Source of the DNA: Gracilaria vermiculophylla
Taxonomy: Eukaryota > Rhodophyta > Florideophyceae > Gracilariales > Gracilariaceae
Direction: 5' to 3'
DNA: 64,000 nucleotides
Assembly (NCBI GenBank): GCA_019155205.2
Contig: JAHNZQ020003150.1
Coordinates: 3,319,565-3,383,564, forward strand
In this document: in pieces, positions 24,031-35,790 of the stretch
How the letters are laid out: each line of letters starts with the position of its first letter
How positions within the stretch are numbered: position 1 is the first letter of the stretch
Translations under genes and position numbers: made by a program
Notes under the pieces: generated by a model
What the model saw: only the letters and a program-made list of their open reading frames with translations
Database searches by the model: none
Told to the model about the DNA's origin: nothing

Positions 24031-24409
24031 GGCGTAAAGAACGCCGGCGATGTGAGTCAGTCCATGATAGTGGCAAAATAAAATATCCTTGAGTTGGAGC
24101 AGAAGCTCCGTACACGGTTCATGCAATACAAATGGGCTGTGCCAGAACGCCCAGTGATATGTACTGACGCTGCAGTAGCATCTCACAAGTGCGAAACGGC
24201 GTCCAATGGGCGAAAAAGAGAACTGCAGTTGGGGGATAGATAGCGGAGACGAATAACAACTCTGGTTTCTGGCGCCCTCCCTCTTTCCTAAACAAAAACG
24301 TTTATGCGGAGAAGCGTATCCGCACCAGGTTGGCGTGGTATCTTCTGATGACGTTCTCCGGGATGTATCCCGAAGGTTCTTCTGTTTCCTTCTTTCAGCT
24401 GTACCCTTA
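24031..24409 (-). other. Junction of convergent reading frames in element 1
   Basis: The plus-strand antisense ORF stops at 24030, and the minus-strand integrase-derived reading frame decays through this stretch. A 152-codon minus ORF (24028-24486) has no recognised domain. Confidence 0.4.
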
Positions 24410-25692
24410 CTAGCGAATGCGGTACAGTATCCTTGCAGGGGTTTGTCGGGTAAAAACGTTATGGTGTACCGCATAGAGGACATCACCTTTAGGGCTCAAG
24501 AAGGTTTCTGAAGCTTCCAATAATGGTTCACCGAAAGGTGTGATGAGATTTCCAGTATCCAGCGGTGTCGTCGCTTCTGAGGTGGGCAGAAGAGATTGTT
24601 CCGCGCGTGACCCCTGAGGTGAGGTAGTTGGTATTCCTGAAGGGCTGGGCGTCGGGACCTTTGTCACCCTATCACTAGAGACCACGCCTCGGAGCGCGGT
24701 TACCTCAACGGCGACTGTGTTCTTATTGGTGCCTAGCACTTTGTAAGGTCTTGAGGTGTTCGGTGCTAAATTGCGTGTTACGTCCGGCGGTTAATGGAAT
24801 GTCTCCCTAGGTGCTTCGAGGAAAACCTCGTCGCCTTCCTTCACGTGAGGGCCTTCTTTCACCTTCCCGTCGAAATCCTCTTTATATCTCCTCTGCGTGG
24901 CATTACGTCTCTCCTTTGCGAGGAAGAGTGCGTCCTCATAGCGCCTTAACATGAAGCGTTTTGCTTAAGCCTCTGTTGGTACCTGTGGCCCATCCGCCGG
25001 GTGCGCCATGGCGCGTGCCGCAATGACGACACAAAGAGGGATGTGCGAGAGCCCAAGATTGAAAGGAGCGATTCCCGTGGGGCGGTGCACATGCAGGATG
25101 TCTTTATACATGAGCGTGCCCAATCTTTCCGGTGGTCCGCAAAGTTGTGCTTCAACCTTGAGGCGATAGTTTCGTTAAACGTCTCCGCTTGTCCGTAGGT
25201 CTCGGAGAGATAAGCAGTAGTAAATAACTATTTTATCCCCAGCATTCTTTAAACAAAGCTGAAAAGCGCCCTAAACTGGGGTCCGCTGTCCGTATGGAGG
25301 TACATCTGGATCCCATATGGGTGAACCAAGTGCTCCAGAAAGACAGCGGCAATTATTGCTGCAGTGGTGCTCCGGATGAGAATGGCGCGTGTGATCTTCG
25401 AGAACCCATCGGTGATCACGAGTATAAATCGTTTCCATCATTCCAAATTGGGGAAAATGCCAGAAACGTCCATGGCTAAGAACTCCAAAGGTCTTGAAGG
25501 CAGGAAAAGGGTAAACGGCGTTCGGTGTCTGCGGATATCTTTCCTGGCGGCTGCACACGAGTGGCAGTCCGCCACCGTTTTGAAGATTTCATCAGCCATA
25601 CTCGGCCAATAGACCTCCCTCCTCATGGTGAAATGCATGCGCGAACCACTCAGGTGCCCTGCAAGCCGAGGGTGGAGCGAGAGATAAAGCAT
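24410..25692 (-). pseudogene. Integrase of element 1 (fragmented)
   Basis: Minus-strand pieces follow integrase order. At 25438-25692 the HHCC finger (GHLSGSRMHF...YWPSMADEIF...CHSCAA) continues into FLAMDVSG, the first catalytic Asp region. Near 25163-25200 YGQAETFNETIA carries the catalytic Glu box. Around 24860-24950 a basic helix (RRYEDALFLAKERRNATQRR) is followed by the C-terminal domain with VKEGDEVFLEAP and, at 24640-24740, YKVLGTNKNTVAVEV...SSDRV. Frameshifts and stops separate them. This is a GPY/F-like C-terminal module; no chromodomain was seen. Confidence 0.7.
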
Positions 25693-25958
25693 CCTGGCCC
25701 TTAGGCTCGTCTAGATCCCCTTTTGGAGAGCTTCGTCCAATGGAGAACGGTGTACGAGTACGCCGTCTCGGTCCACATCGACTGACAATGTTAGCCAACA
25801 ACAGTGGCGAGGTACTCTTTGCAGTACGCGTCTGTACTCTGATCTTTCAGGAACGCCGCTATGGTGATGGGGAGAACTTTTTTTCTTTCCTCAACAAGGG
25901 TCACCACCTCAGGGATCACACTGAACTTTCCTCTAGGTTCAAAGCAATCGAAACATTT

Positions 25959-26438
25959 TTATTTGGATCCTTCTTTCCTCAAGGCTTCCGCGATGACTAC
26001 ACACGGAATTATGTCCTCCAAAGATGTTCTGTCTTCCCCCTCGATGGATATTCGCGGCAGTGCGTCCGCTGCGCGGTGGTCTATGCCAGGAATGTGGAAG
26101 ATGTCAAATTCGAACTCCAGGAGGCGTAGTCTCCACTTTTGCAGGCGACCGGGAGCATCCGTCAAGGACATTATCCACTTCAATGGTACGTGGTCCGTCC
26201 TCAAGGTGAAACATGCGCCTTCCAAGTACGGGCGTAACAGCAAAACCGCTCATACGATGGCGAGATATTCGCGCTGCGAGGTGGAATAATTCCATGCCGT
26301 AGGTGAAAGGCTGCGACTGCAGTATCCCATAACTTGAAGTCCACCTTCACGTTGTTCCTGTAGAAGGGCACATCTGACCTGATACCTATAGGCGTCTGTG
26401 TCCAGCACCCTTCGGCCGTTCTGCTTTCGAAGTACCAA
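25959..26438 (-). pseudogene. RNase H of element 1
   Basis: Minus-strand frames give GYCSRSLSPTAWNYSTSQRE (26250-26438) and FTLRTDHVPLKWIMS with RLQKWRLRLLEF and ADALPRI (25959-26243), the standard Ty3-type RNase H signature. The two frames are offset, so at least one frameshift is present. Confidence 0.8.
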
Positions 26439-26489
26439 GATTCGTGGCTCTATCAGCCTCCTGTTTAATGTGTTAAAGGCTTCATACTC

Positions 26490-27236
26490 TTAGTCCGTTG
26501 GGATAGCCAGTTGCATTGCTTTGTATTTCTCCAAAAGATGATTTAATGGCACTGCAATGCGAGAGAAATTCGGCACGATTCTCCGAAAGACATTGCACAA
26601 CCTTAGGAAGAAACGGAGCTCCTTCTGGTTTATAGGAGGGTGAGCTTCCTTGATGGTATCTTGACTGTTTTTGGGAACCTGTACGTGGCTCAGGAGCACC
26701 ACGTGCTCCAGAGAGTGCACCAAGGTCGTAAAAAAAAAGATTTCCAGATTCAAGGTCAGTCGAGCACCCTTCAGGAATTGGAGCACGAGCCTCACATGCA
26801 TGAAGTGCTCCTCCACGCTGCGGGAGTATATAATGACATCGTCAATATACAACAGAGCGTACCACCACTTCACCTTCGACAGAATAATGTCTAACGCTCG
26901 TAGGAACGTAGCAAGTGCATTCTTCAATCCACATGGCATCCTTAAGATTATGAAAATCCCATAGTGCGATGTGAACGTTGTTTTATCCCTAACAAAGTCG
27001 TCCATCTCCATTTGCTAGTAGCCACCGTTGGCACAAAGCGCTGAGAAGACGGGTGTATGACTTAGAAAGCCAATACATTCATCTTTACGAATTATCGGGT
27101 ACGAATCGGGCACCGTCACCTCGTTAAGGCGTTTATAGTGAATGCTAAACCTCAATGAGCGATCTTTCTTATTCAAAAACGCATCTGATGACGCCCATTT
27201 GGAACTGGAATGCTCAATAACGCCCTTGTCCGGCAT
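26490..27236 (-). pseudogene. Reverse transcriptase of element 1
   Basis: 27015-27236 carries GVIEHSSSKWASS and the LRFSIHYKRLNEVT motif. 26490-27011 carries KTTFTSHYGIF, MPCGLKNALATF and the catalytic box LLYIDDVIIYS (YIDD at about 26832-26850), followed by the thumb/connection LRFFLRLCNVFRRIVPNFS. The palm order is preserved. A stop separates the two ORFs at 27011-27015 and the aspartate before YIDD is degraded (FSALCANGGY). Confidence 0.85.
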
Positions 27237-27524
27237 CCGGTGGACCTCATCTCGTTCGAAATGGCGCGCACGGGGCTCGGCCCTCCTCGGGAGTTATTGT
27301 ACCAGTTCCGTATCAGGTATGAGCTGGATCCAGTGCTTGGCCAGGCTATCATAAACGAGGGGAACAGACCACGTGTCCTAAAAGTTGGATAGCATCTGCA
27401 CTATCTTATGGCGATACTCTTCAAAATCGTCGCCAATTTGGAGCTTCTCCTGCCGGATGGCAGGCTTCTTTTCCTCTAGAGTCGTCAATTCTGCTTCGAG
27501 TTTTTTAGTAGCGATCACAACGTG

Positions 27525-28167
27525 TTATTCACGGCCCTCCGTATGAGAAAGATGAGCCAGTCCTGCAGAGGTTGGTAATGCCAATCCAACGACAGTTGCT
27601 TTATGGAGCCGTAAAGCGGACTCCTTCAGTTTGGAAAGCACGACTCTGAAAGGAATATTTGGCACTATTTCCAGAACGCCGTTAGCGATCATGGAGTGCT
27701 GCTTCGTACTCAAATGTGGACTCTCCTGTAGAAATGACATGCCAGATGTAGAGGTCTGCACCCAAACTTTGGCCTGACTCCTCGCAGGTATTTCGATACT
27801 CTTCTCCACCGGGAGCTTATTAGACTGCATCTACTTTAGAAGGTTACCCACATGAAGCGCATTGGCGTCCGGTCCGGCAGATGCAGACACAATACCGACA
27901 GGGGGTGGCGTCTTCAAACGTCACCTTTCGCAGGCGTTGATATATTTCACGTACATACCGATCCACAAAAGAAGTGCCCAATATGCATTGGGCTGCCAAG
28001 TTGGTCACCACGAGAAACCACAAGGTCACCTGTAAGAAGCCCAGATTGAGATAAAAAGGTAAGGTTCCGAGGATGTTCAACGCTCGACGCGATGCATCCC
28101 GCACAATACAGTTGGAGGCGTCGAAGGAGCCCATATACGCCGTTTTCTTACCGTAGTGTACGACCAT
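27525..28167 (-). pseudogene. Protease/pol N-terminal region of element 1
   Basis: Minus-strand 27844-28167 contains RDASRRALNIL, VTNLAAQCILGTSFVDRYV and LRKVTF, closely matching element 2 (59549-60154), where the retropepsin active-site box is visible. Here the upstream catalytic motif is not intact. 27525-27830 (KSIEIPARSQAKVWVQT) continues the pol polyprotein toward reverse transcriptase. Confidence 0.65.
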
Positions 28168-28785
28168 AAGCGCATGAACTGCAGCTCGTCGTACAGTGAA
28201 CTTGTATTAAGCAGGTCGCAACAGCTCCCTATGATGGCGCAAGCGAAAGATGGAGGCGACACTTCATAAAGACCTTTCCACTGCGTGTAGAAGCTTCGTT
28301 CTGGTATTGACGACGTACAACAAGTATACTTCTACGAGGTCATCTTATTTCAGCAAATAGTGAGATGTGAAGTCAGTTTCATCGGAGTCAAGACCGCAAG
28401 TCTTGACTAGGAGCTCAATGTTTGTCCGACTACGGTGACTATAGAAATATTTCTTGAAAAACAGTAGTTGGCCTGAATGCTGCGGAAGATGTGAAATGCA
28501 AAGCCCTCTTGGAAGGGTTTTCTTGGCACTTTGGCGCTTCATCGAATTCCGGTTAGGCAGCACTTATGAATATGGTTAATGTCCCGAGTGCAATTCGTGT
28601 CTGCTTTTGCGGCGGGTTCCAAAGTAACCAAACAGGCGCATGTCGCGCGCCGTGGCACGTGTGCGGCAGCCACGCGCGGCCAGTTGGCTACAGTATGAGC
28701 GCCAGATGGTGCCTGCCTTGCACGTGTGATTTAGTAATTATTTTTATTTTACTTATTTAGTTATTTCGGGCATTTAGGAACTAGG

Positions 28786-29339
28786 TGTGGTACTGTCAGC
28801 CCTCCTCTCGAGGTGATAAAGCACAATGACCGCTAAGAGTTTTTGTTAACTCCAAAGGTGCGTGTTCCTAAAGGTGGTCTCCGGTATCTGCTGTCGCAAG
28901 CCGGGGGAATTCTTAAAGGGGATCCGCAAACACCAAGCGGAGGGGAAGGTTCACTGAGCGGACAATGCTCCTACAGGCGCAGCTATGATACGACCTGGGG
29001 ATCGGCGGCTTAGAAACATGGGATGATCGAGGAGAGACTTCGACCGGAAATGTAGATGAAGACTCAAGGGTGCTTGTCATTACTTCCGCAGAGGTGGAGC
29101 GCAACCGGCAGATTAAGTATCAAGCTGGGAGCCCGCCTCGGCAGGTCTCACTACTGTAGTAATTACCTGCATAACTTAACTAAAATAAGTAATAATTCTA
29201 CCGTCCCCTAAGGATACTGTAGCGCACACGGGCGGAATTATGCACCACGTGGCCCAGCTAATAAAATACGAGCCCTACTTAGGAATATTACACCATAAGG
29301 GCACACCACCGGTTTTCCCTTCGGAGCCAATGTACTAGA
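28786..29339 (-). repeat. Solo LTR of the 553-bp family inside copy B
   Basis: It starts TGTGGTACTGTCAG and ends GTACTAGA. Copy A at about 2613-2620 has the uninterrupted site (CGAATCTAGTGCAACAG), so the LTR arrived after the segment duplicated or was lost precisely from copy A. Flanks read ACTAGG before and ACTAG after, a near-perfect 5-bp duplication of the site. Confidence 0.85.
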
Positions 29340-29840
29340 ACTAGAGCAACAGTACGTACCCCGACAGCACGTCGGTCGTAGCACCCAGTAAACTGCAAAA
29401 AGCGGGATCTTCGGTCTGAACTTGCCGCCCACGCGAGTATCGCTCTCCATTTTGGAGAAGTATGCCATAAACTACGAAAAACAACCGTGCATGACGCCAA
29501 GAACCATTGTCTGGGCTCTTCATCCCGTCTTTCAGGTTCGCTCCCGTACACGGTTAAATCCCACCGGATCTCCAGTGTACAGCTTTTCGTACTACGTCCA
29601 CCACCCGCTCAGCGCGGCTTATTCGAGACCCACACAGGCCAATATATTACCCGACCGCGCCGAGATAGCCCGATACACTACAGGGAATTCTCACCAAGCA
29701 TTTTAGAAACTGCCTCAATCACAGAACGTGCCGGATCCCCGGTTTCCTTATTTGTCTTCCTCCTGCACCAGTTGCGACGGCATGTCCCAGGAGTTACTTT
29801 CGGTTCGTGTGCCTCGCTCAATGAAGTCTCTGCCCTTGAA

Positions 29841-30170
29841 CTACCTCATAGGAATTTCTCCCTTGTGATATTGCACTACGAGATGGTTGTGGATTTCTTC
29901 TGTTGTCTCAAGTTCCTTCATGTGGAAACTTTTGAGCCTGCTGCAGTGAACGTTCTTTCTTTTGCTCTCAAGGATACTTCCGACCAATAAAATCTTCTCT
30001 CCTTGGCATGCGACCACTGTGAAGGCTCTTTGCCATTTTAGTGAGGGTTTGCGCGTGCGCTTACGTTTCATAATGAAACACAGGACATAGTTGCACTCGG
30101 TAAAGGTGATCAAACGTACTCGTGCTGTGTAATCGAATCTTAACGAGATCGCTGCATCAAAAGTTTGCAA
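29841..30170 (-). pseudogene. Integrase C-terminal remnant in copy B
   Basis: The minus-strand ORF contains KPSLKWQRAFTVVACQGEK and SKRKNVHCSRLKSF. This follows the K-L-W-GPF/V ... VH-SRLK-F pattern that precedes the C-terminal chromodomain in Ty3-type integrases. It lies downstream of the integrase finger at 32.3-32.8 kb in the same direction. Copy A lacks this stretch. Confidence 0.5.
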
Positions 30171-32295
30171 TGTGTTAAAAAAAACGTATTATCTATATAT
30201 TTGAACATTTTATAAAAAGACCTTTGAATATACTGCTAATACCAGCGGCCAATGCTTTCAGCTTAACTGCATTTGTTTTTATGAACCTGGGTCACAATAT
30301 GCGTGAAAAGTTGTGACAATAAAATATCATGACATTTTCTCATGATATCGAAAGTATCCTAGTAATCTACCAAGAACATTCATTTTGAATTTCGCCGAAA
30401 AGAAGATGGGTTCTTCCTTTCAATGCATGGTAGAAATGTTAAAAATAGAATATGGGACAAAAAAACCGAGTAAAGTGCAAATGGTTCGGGAACGCACAAA
30501 ATGCAGCTGCAGCAAGAACTATAGATAAAGAATTGCAGTTTACTAATCTGCATTTCTTGCTAACATACTATCAATGCAGTCACGGTTTTAACACTTATTA
30601 GAAAAGAAATTTCACATTTATTGCATAGATGTGCGCATTCATGGTTTGCAAACGGCAAAAGGTCTATGTTGGAGGATTTGTATTTCGATGCTCTCACGGT
30701 TTTAGCTCTTCGGATCTTTTTCTACACGGATCTTCGTCACCTGTTTGTTGTCTTCAACGACCCTAAGGGTGGTTCGTTTTGTTCTGTCTTGTCCGTTTCA
30801 TGTACAGCTGGCGGTGTAAACTAGCAATTTCGAGCCTAAGAGGAAGGTTCCTATAACTTGGTTAGCTGCTCTAGAATTTATAGTCGATGAATAACAGGTA
30901 TGAGGCTTTAAAAGGTGAGATGTGATAGCAACAAGAACACATATTGGTAGTAGGAGTGCTTCTGTTCTGAAAACGTGAGTTTAATGAAGAAATGCAGTGG
31001 GTCGAGCGACGGGGGCTGGTATTGGCCGGGAACATCTTGGTGGCATGCGAGCGTTCATGGTTGTATGGGGGCTGGCCTCGGCCGTGCAAGAACGCAGACG
31101 GAAAGAGTCTGTGGCCGACTTGCAAAGTAAACAGGGGCAAGTATGCGAAGTTGCGGGACTTCGAACAAGTGGCTCGCCGAATAAAGCACCAAGCAGACGA
31201 TGGATCGCTGAAACGCTCTTTCTTTCCTGCGCATTCTCCAAGGATTTTGTAAAGTACCACATAACTCTAAAATTCTAATTCAAAATTGGATGCACAGACT
31301 CCAAGACACTCAAAATTACCGACAGCCGCTTACAGCGAGTTCAAAAGCGGCTAATAGCGGGTTCGTACGATACACAAGGGCCCTGAAAACAATTTTAGTC
31401 TATTTTTTGGAAAAACAATGTCGCATAGCTCTTTTTTTGAGCTCTCTCTTCTTCATCCAGTAGAGAAAATCTTGTGAAACCTCGGGTCGACTTTTTGCTG
31501 CCTTGCCAAATGGCTCCCACATTCGGTTTAGCTCATGGGATAGGTCTTCCCACTCAATTTATATTTCAATACCATTGGTTCCACCATAAATATGAGAAAA
31601 AAACTCTACCTCCTGTACCTCGGATCTTTTGAGCGCGCATAATAAAGCAATGCTGGGTCGATTTCCTTCTCATCCAGGTCTTCGCGGGAAATCAGCGTTC
31701 AAGACACATACACTTACTGCGTTTGTTGGTCAATAATGTTTTCGAATTCAAAGATCCAATCTGAAATGCTCGAAACCACTCGGCAAGGACGTTTCCACTT
31801 GAATTGTAATTCGTGGATTCTTCGCCACTGTGGTTTTTTTGTTTTTGTTAAAATTACCAAATTCTATTTTGCTGTGGCGTACATTGGTTTTATTGTTCTG
31901 ATATTTGACATTTCTTTCCCGGTTCTTTTCAACTATCATTTTGACATATCTATGCCCATCGTGTAGTTTCTTTTAAAATTCGTTGATACAAGTAAGCTGC
32001 CGCATTCGAATTTCATTCTGACACGTGGCATAAACAAACGGCTGAACTGGCTACGCTCACGTAAGTGGTCTTAGAGGAACATTCCTATTGACGACTTCTA
32101 GTGGTTTACGATATACATAGGGACAGTAACGGTTGCGAATGCCAAGACATTTCAGAGGCGCATGATTCATTACGCTCTGAGATCTTTCTTCAACTCGTAC
32201 TTACTTATTTTACCTGAATCTTCACTCCGTCAGAAGGCTCTGATGGCTCTTGAATCTTTGCGACAAGCCCTCTATGACCTATAGCACCAAAGATA
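30171..32295. other. Decayed retroelement sequence, no gene resolved
   Basis: It contains short ORFs on both strands (for example 30992-31252 plus and 30871-31260 minus), none with identifiable domains. From about 31070 on it aligns with copy A near 3130-4320. Confidence 0.45.
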
Positions 32296-32800
32296 CTACG
32301 GCAAGGTAAAGAAATGCGAGTAATGAATCTCTTCAAAGAATGTGTTTAATAACTGATTCAAAGAGTGTGTACTTTGATCACATACTATCCAGTTCCAGCT
32401 CTGAAAAGAACCGATCCATATAGTTTGTCCTTCTGCACCGGCTGTGGAATCTATCGTATTGCACAACTGAAGCCATAAATATGATAAAGAGTCCTCGCAG
32501 ATAATAGATATTTTCGTTTTGGTGGGTGGGGCTGCCTCCCATGAAAAGAACATAATAGTGAAGAACTTAAATGCTTTTAGTAGCGTGCATGGAAGTTTTA
32601 GCTGGTCGGGGGACCCGCACGCTGATTCGAGAGACAGGCATTGTGTAAATTCTTTGATGAACAACATAACATCCTGTTTTCGAGTTTTCCAGAGCATTCA
32701 TTCTGGTGACGCGCTAAGATTTTCGGCCGCTTCGCGATGCCCACGGACTCCACAATATGCTACTATCATGAAGTTCAATACAAGTTTCTGGTCAGTTCAT
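32296..32800 (-). pseudogene. Ty3-type integrase zinc-binding region, copy B
   Basis: The minus frame reads IVAYCGVRGHREAA, stop, MLWKTRKQDVMLFIKE, then CL/ESACGSPDQL and a 133-codon open stretch. It shares the internal stop with copy A (4452-4815). Confidence 0.6.
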
Positions 32801-33080
32801 GGGATGAGGAAATCATTTCCAACCATCCAGGAATTGGGTGTCTTTTTGAGTCTGATCCGGGCAGTGTTTGGCAAGTAGTCGTGTTTTCGCCTGGGACTCC
32901 CTAAAAATGCCCACACTTGGCCAGACAAAGTCCTTTGAAGAAGTTACAATTTTTTTTGATCGCATGCGCAAACTATGAATCATCGGCATTCTTCATTATC
33001 AGAATCTGTAAGATTTCGTCCATCTGATTAATCTGTTAGCAGAAATGTTGAGCTTTCTAGGAACATATTCAGTCCTGCAC

Positions 33081-33386
33081 TCAAACTGGGATAGACAAAG
33101 TGTCTGGAGTTGCGCGCCTAAGTGATGTAATGTCTTCCCAATGTTGGCTCAAATGCCCAAAGATTAACCGAGAATACCAGATTACGATCATCCGTGGAGA
33201 TATGAACTTGGTTCTGGGACAAATAGAAGTAGGCAATATTGTAAAGCACGATCCAAGGAAGTAACCATGATCTCGTGAAGTACCCCGGACGGTTTCCAGC
33301 CCTGACCATATAAATGTACAGGATGCTGGCATCCCACACGGCCATCGGATGGAACTACGGCGAAAGCCGAAGACGAAAAGCAACAC
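33081..33386 (-). pseudogene. Retrotransposon RNase H-like remnant, copy B
   Basis: TDDRNLVFSVNLWAFEP in the minus frame at 33118-33345 matches an RNase H signature. It is the counterpart of 5066-5300 in copy A. Confidence 0.55.
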
Positions 33387-34035
33387 GCCAGTTGTTGAAT
33401 TACAAACCTACAAGAGAGTCACGCGACGGAAAGCGCCATTGGCAATGCACTGAAGGGAAGAAAAACTCACTTTGCGGTTAGTGTCTCGAGGCGTCTGCGG
33501 AGCCGGGACTTAGCAAAATTCCGGAATAGCACCGATCTGGTTTAACGTCTTTCCCCCGACTTCGTCAGTGTTTTGTTGAGTTCTTGAATCATGTAAAGTG
33601 CTGGAGGTGGGTTCATCGACGATTTGCGCAGTGAGAATGGATTTTAAGAAGATGGTTGGAGATTAGATGTTGTACACGCCGGTTTAGTGCCTTGAATTAC
33701 CGGAGATCCAGTGTCAGATGCACATTCATGCGTTTTTTTGCCTGCGGCTCGCTCATCTGACGATGGTGTCTCTGGTCTCAGGAGAAGATATGAAGTGCAT
33801 GGCCTAAGGGAAGATGATATGCTCCTACTTCAGATTTTCTCGGAATTTTGGTGTGCCCCCGTTTATGATTAGGTGCTAGGCTACGGCCCGGGAAGGATCG
33901 CGCTAAACCTGAATGACCTGGCCAGTGCCGGAGTGCGGGTAAAGTGCACAGTGCACAAGACGTGCATGGACAGAATAACACATCCGTTTATCTGCGTAAT
34001 TATTTTAGGTCATGCTACAGTACTCTGAACTACAG

Positions 34036-34735
34036 TACATGTGCGTTTGAAAATTATATCATGCCTAAAAAACGCGCCAAAGTAGTCCTGTAGTGCGCCT
34101 ATTGCAGAGCATATAAGTAAAAACCTTTTCATAATCATAACAATACATCATCAACATCCATCAATATGGCTCGAGAATCACCTCTTTCGCGCTCCAAACA
34201 GCTTGGAATTGTACAATGGAAAGCTAACGGAAAATTATATGCCGAAATTGGCCGACATTTGAATTGTCATCCTGCCACAATTTTCCGGTTTCTTAAAAAC
34301 CCAGCAAGTTATAGAGAAAACAAATCTACAGGGCGTCTCAATCTTCTCAGTCTAGCAGATAAGGGCGGTACTACACGGAAAGTGTGTCGGAGAAAAGTTT
34401 CGTGCAAGAATATTGCAAAAAACTTAAACCTCAATGTATTTAAATCAACAATATGGAGGGAAATTAATAAGAAAAATTTGTACAAGTATAAAAGGATGAG
34501 GAAAACGTGTTTTCTAGAAGAACATCATAAGCAAAAAAGAAGTTTTTGGTGTGCAAACATGGCGCACTGAAAAGATAAATGGAACACAAAAATATTTTCT
34601 GATGAAAAAAAGTTTAACTTGGATGGTCCAGATTGTTTTAAGTATTACTGGCATGATCTTAGAAAAGAACGTTCAGAATTTTATACAAGACATTCTGAAG
34701 GCGGTTCTGTAATGGTATGGGCTTCTACACTTAAA
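34036..34735 (+). pseudogene. Tc1/mariner transposase, 5' half (plus strand)
   Basis: ATG 34166 opens MARESPLSRSKQLGIVQWKA and an HTH domain (GKLYAEIGRHLN...ATIFRFL), then a second helical DNA-binding segment. A TGA at 34568 interrupts the frame, which resumes with KDKWNTKIFSDEKKFNLDGP, the first catalytic Asp box, and GGSVMVWAS. The copy then stops at about 34735 before the second Asp and third acidic box. It is inserted in copy B relative to copy A, with a left boundary near ACAGTACATGTG (34036). It meets an inverted fragment of the same family. Confidence 0.75.
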
Positions 34736-34739
34736 ACTG

Positions 34740-35445
34740 TAACCGCTTTCCAGTAATTATTAATAAAGTCTTTTAGTGCAAAGTATGATTGAAAATACCT
34801 TCCATGCACAAAACCCATTCTAGCCAGCAATCCTAAATCCTTATCGATTTAGTGTAAATCAGGTGAGTGCGCCGGTAACTCTGCGACAGATACAAATGAC
34901 TCTTGTAGCCAAGTTTTGACTTAAAACACAGAGCACACTGGCGAAAGTTTCTGCTGAAAAGCGTACAATTTCTCCATACAAACAGTAGCAAAACGGTAGG
35001 AAGCAAATGTATAACACTTCTTGATATTATTAATCGTTCATTTTCGGGTCAGTAAATGCTATTTCGGTTAGACCTTTCCCAGAAATGATAGCCCAGACCG
35101 TTAACGGTCTACAACCAGAGTGCCTGATAAATAATTCAGAATGTTTTTCAAAACAATCATGTCAATAATATTTTTTGGACTCCGATCCATCAAGATTGAA
35201 CTATTTTTCATACAAGAAAATAAAAATTTTCCATTCTATTCCGCAGTATGCGTTTCCAGCTCACTAGTCACATATTTATTGCATGTGATTGTCCTACAAA
35301 AACCAAGCGCATTTCATTTTTGACACCTAAATAAGTTTGTGTTGTTTATATCTCGCCATATACTTGATTTAGAAACGTTCAGACTGAGGTTCTTTCCAAT
35401 TCGTAGCAAGCTGCTTTTCAATAACACAACTTTCTTTTGATTTCT
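34740..35445 (-). pseudogene. Tc1/mariner remnant (minus strand), copy B
   Basis: It is the counterpart of 6720-7440 in copy A. The minus frame near 35314-35440 reads IGKNLSLNVSKSSIWRDINN. It lies head to head with the plus-strand fragment ending at 34735, so two half-transposases of one family face each other. Confidence 0.65.
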
Positions 35446-35790
35446 CTGGCGACTTTTCTCCGCTGCACTACGCGTCTCATCGTGGCGTGTTGTAGAGGTC
35501 TCGCTCTTTACCGTCCCGACATCGACCCGCAACGTTGACTTATCTCGGAGCGACGTGCGTCTCAGCGCGCACTGCGATCGCACGGGGCGGGTCTTGGCCC
35601 AACGCCCAGATGAATTGCCTCCGCCGCCACGCCAATTCATGCCTGCGGCAAAGCCAATATGCATCCGTCGCACTGCCAGTTTTTAGAGACTGCGGCGAAA
35701 GCATCGCCATGCTGCCAGTGCTTGATATAAATTGGGACGAGCAAGACACTTCCCTGAGCCGCTCACAGCCCTCACTCCCGCCGCCACAGC

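Larger units (their letters stand above)
20876..28785 (-). mobile_element. Degenerate ambisense LTR retrotransposon (element 1)
   Basis: It begins at an LTR of the 553-bp family (20876-21428). On the minus strand, in order from high coordinates, lie a protease-like region, reverse transcriptase, RNase H and integrase. On the plus strand, between integrase and that LTR, lies a long antisense ORF. A purine tract adjoins the LTR on the minus strand, fixing the element's direction. The gag end is not recognisable, and the region above about 28.1 kb is shared with copy A at 1931-2640. The LTR at 28786 is probably a separate solo LTR, since flanks ATTCT and ACTAG differ. Many frameshifts and stops mark it as dead. 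Confidence 0.75.
28102..35445 (-). repeat. Copy B of the large degenerate retroelement segment
   Basis: It is collinear with 1931-7440 but about 1.8 kb longer. The differences are a solo LTR (28786-29339), a stretch at about 29866-31070 missing from copy A that includes an integrase C-terminus, and a plus-strand Tc1 insertion (34036-34735). Content is decayed minus-strand pol. The left part overlaps the protease end of element 1. Subregions not listed separately show no identifiable coding domain. Confidence 0.8.

Noticed and set aside
20876..29339. Single complete element with LTRs at 20876 and 28786
   Set aside because: Flanks do not match (ATTCT versus ACTAG), and copy A shows the LTR at 28786 as an independent insertion with its own ACTAG repeats.
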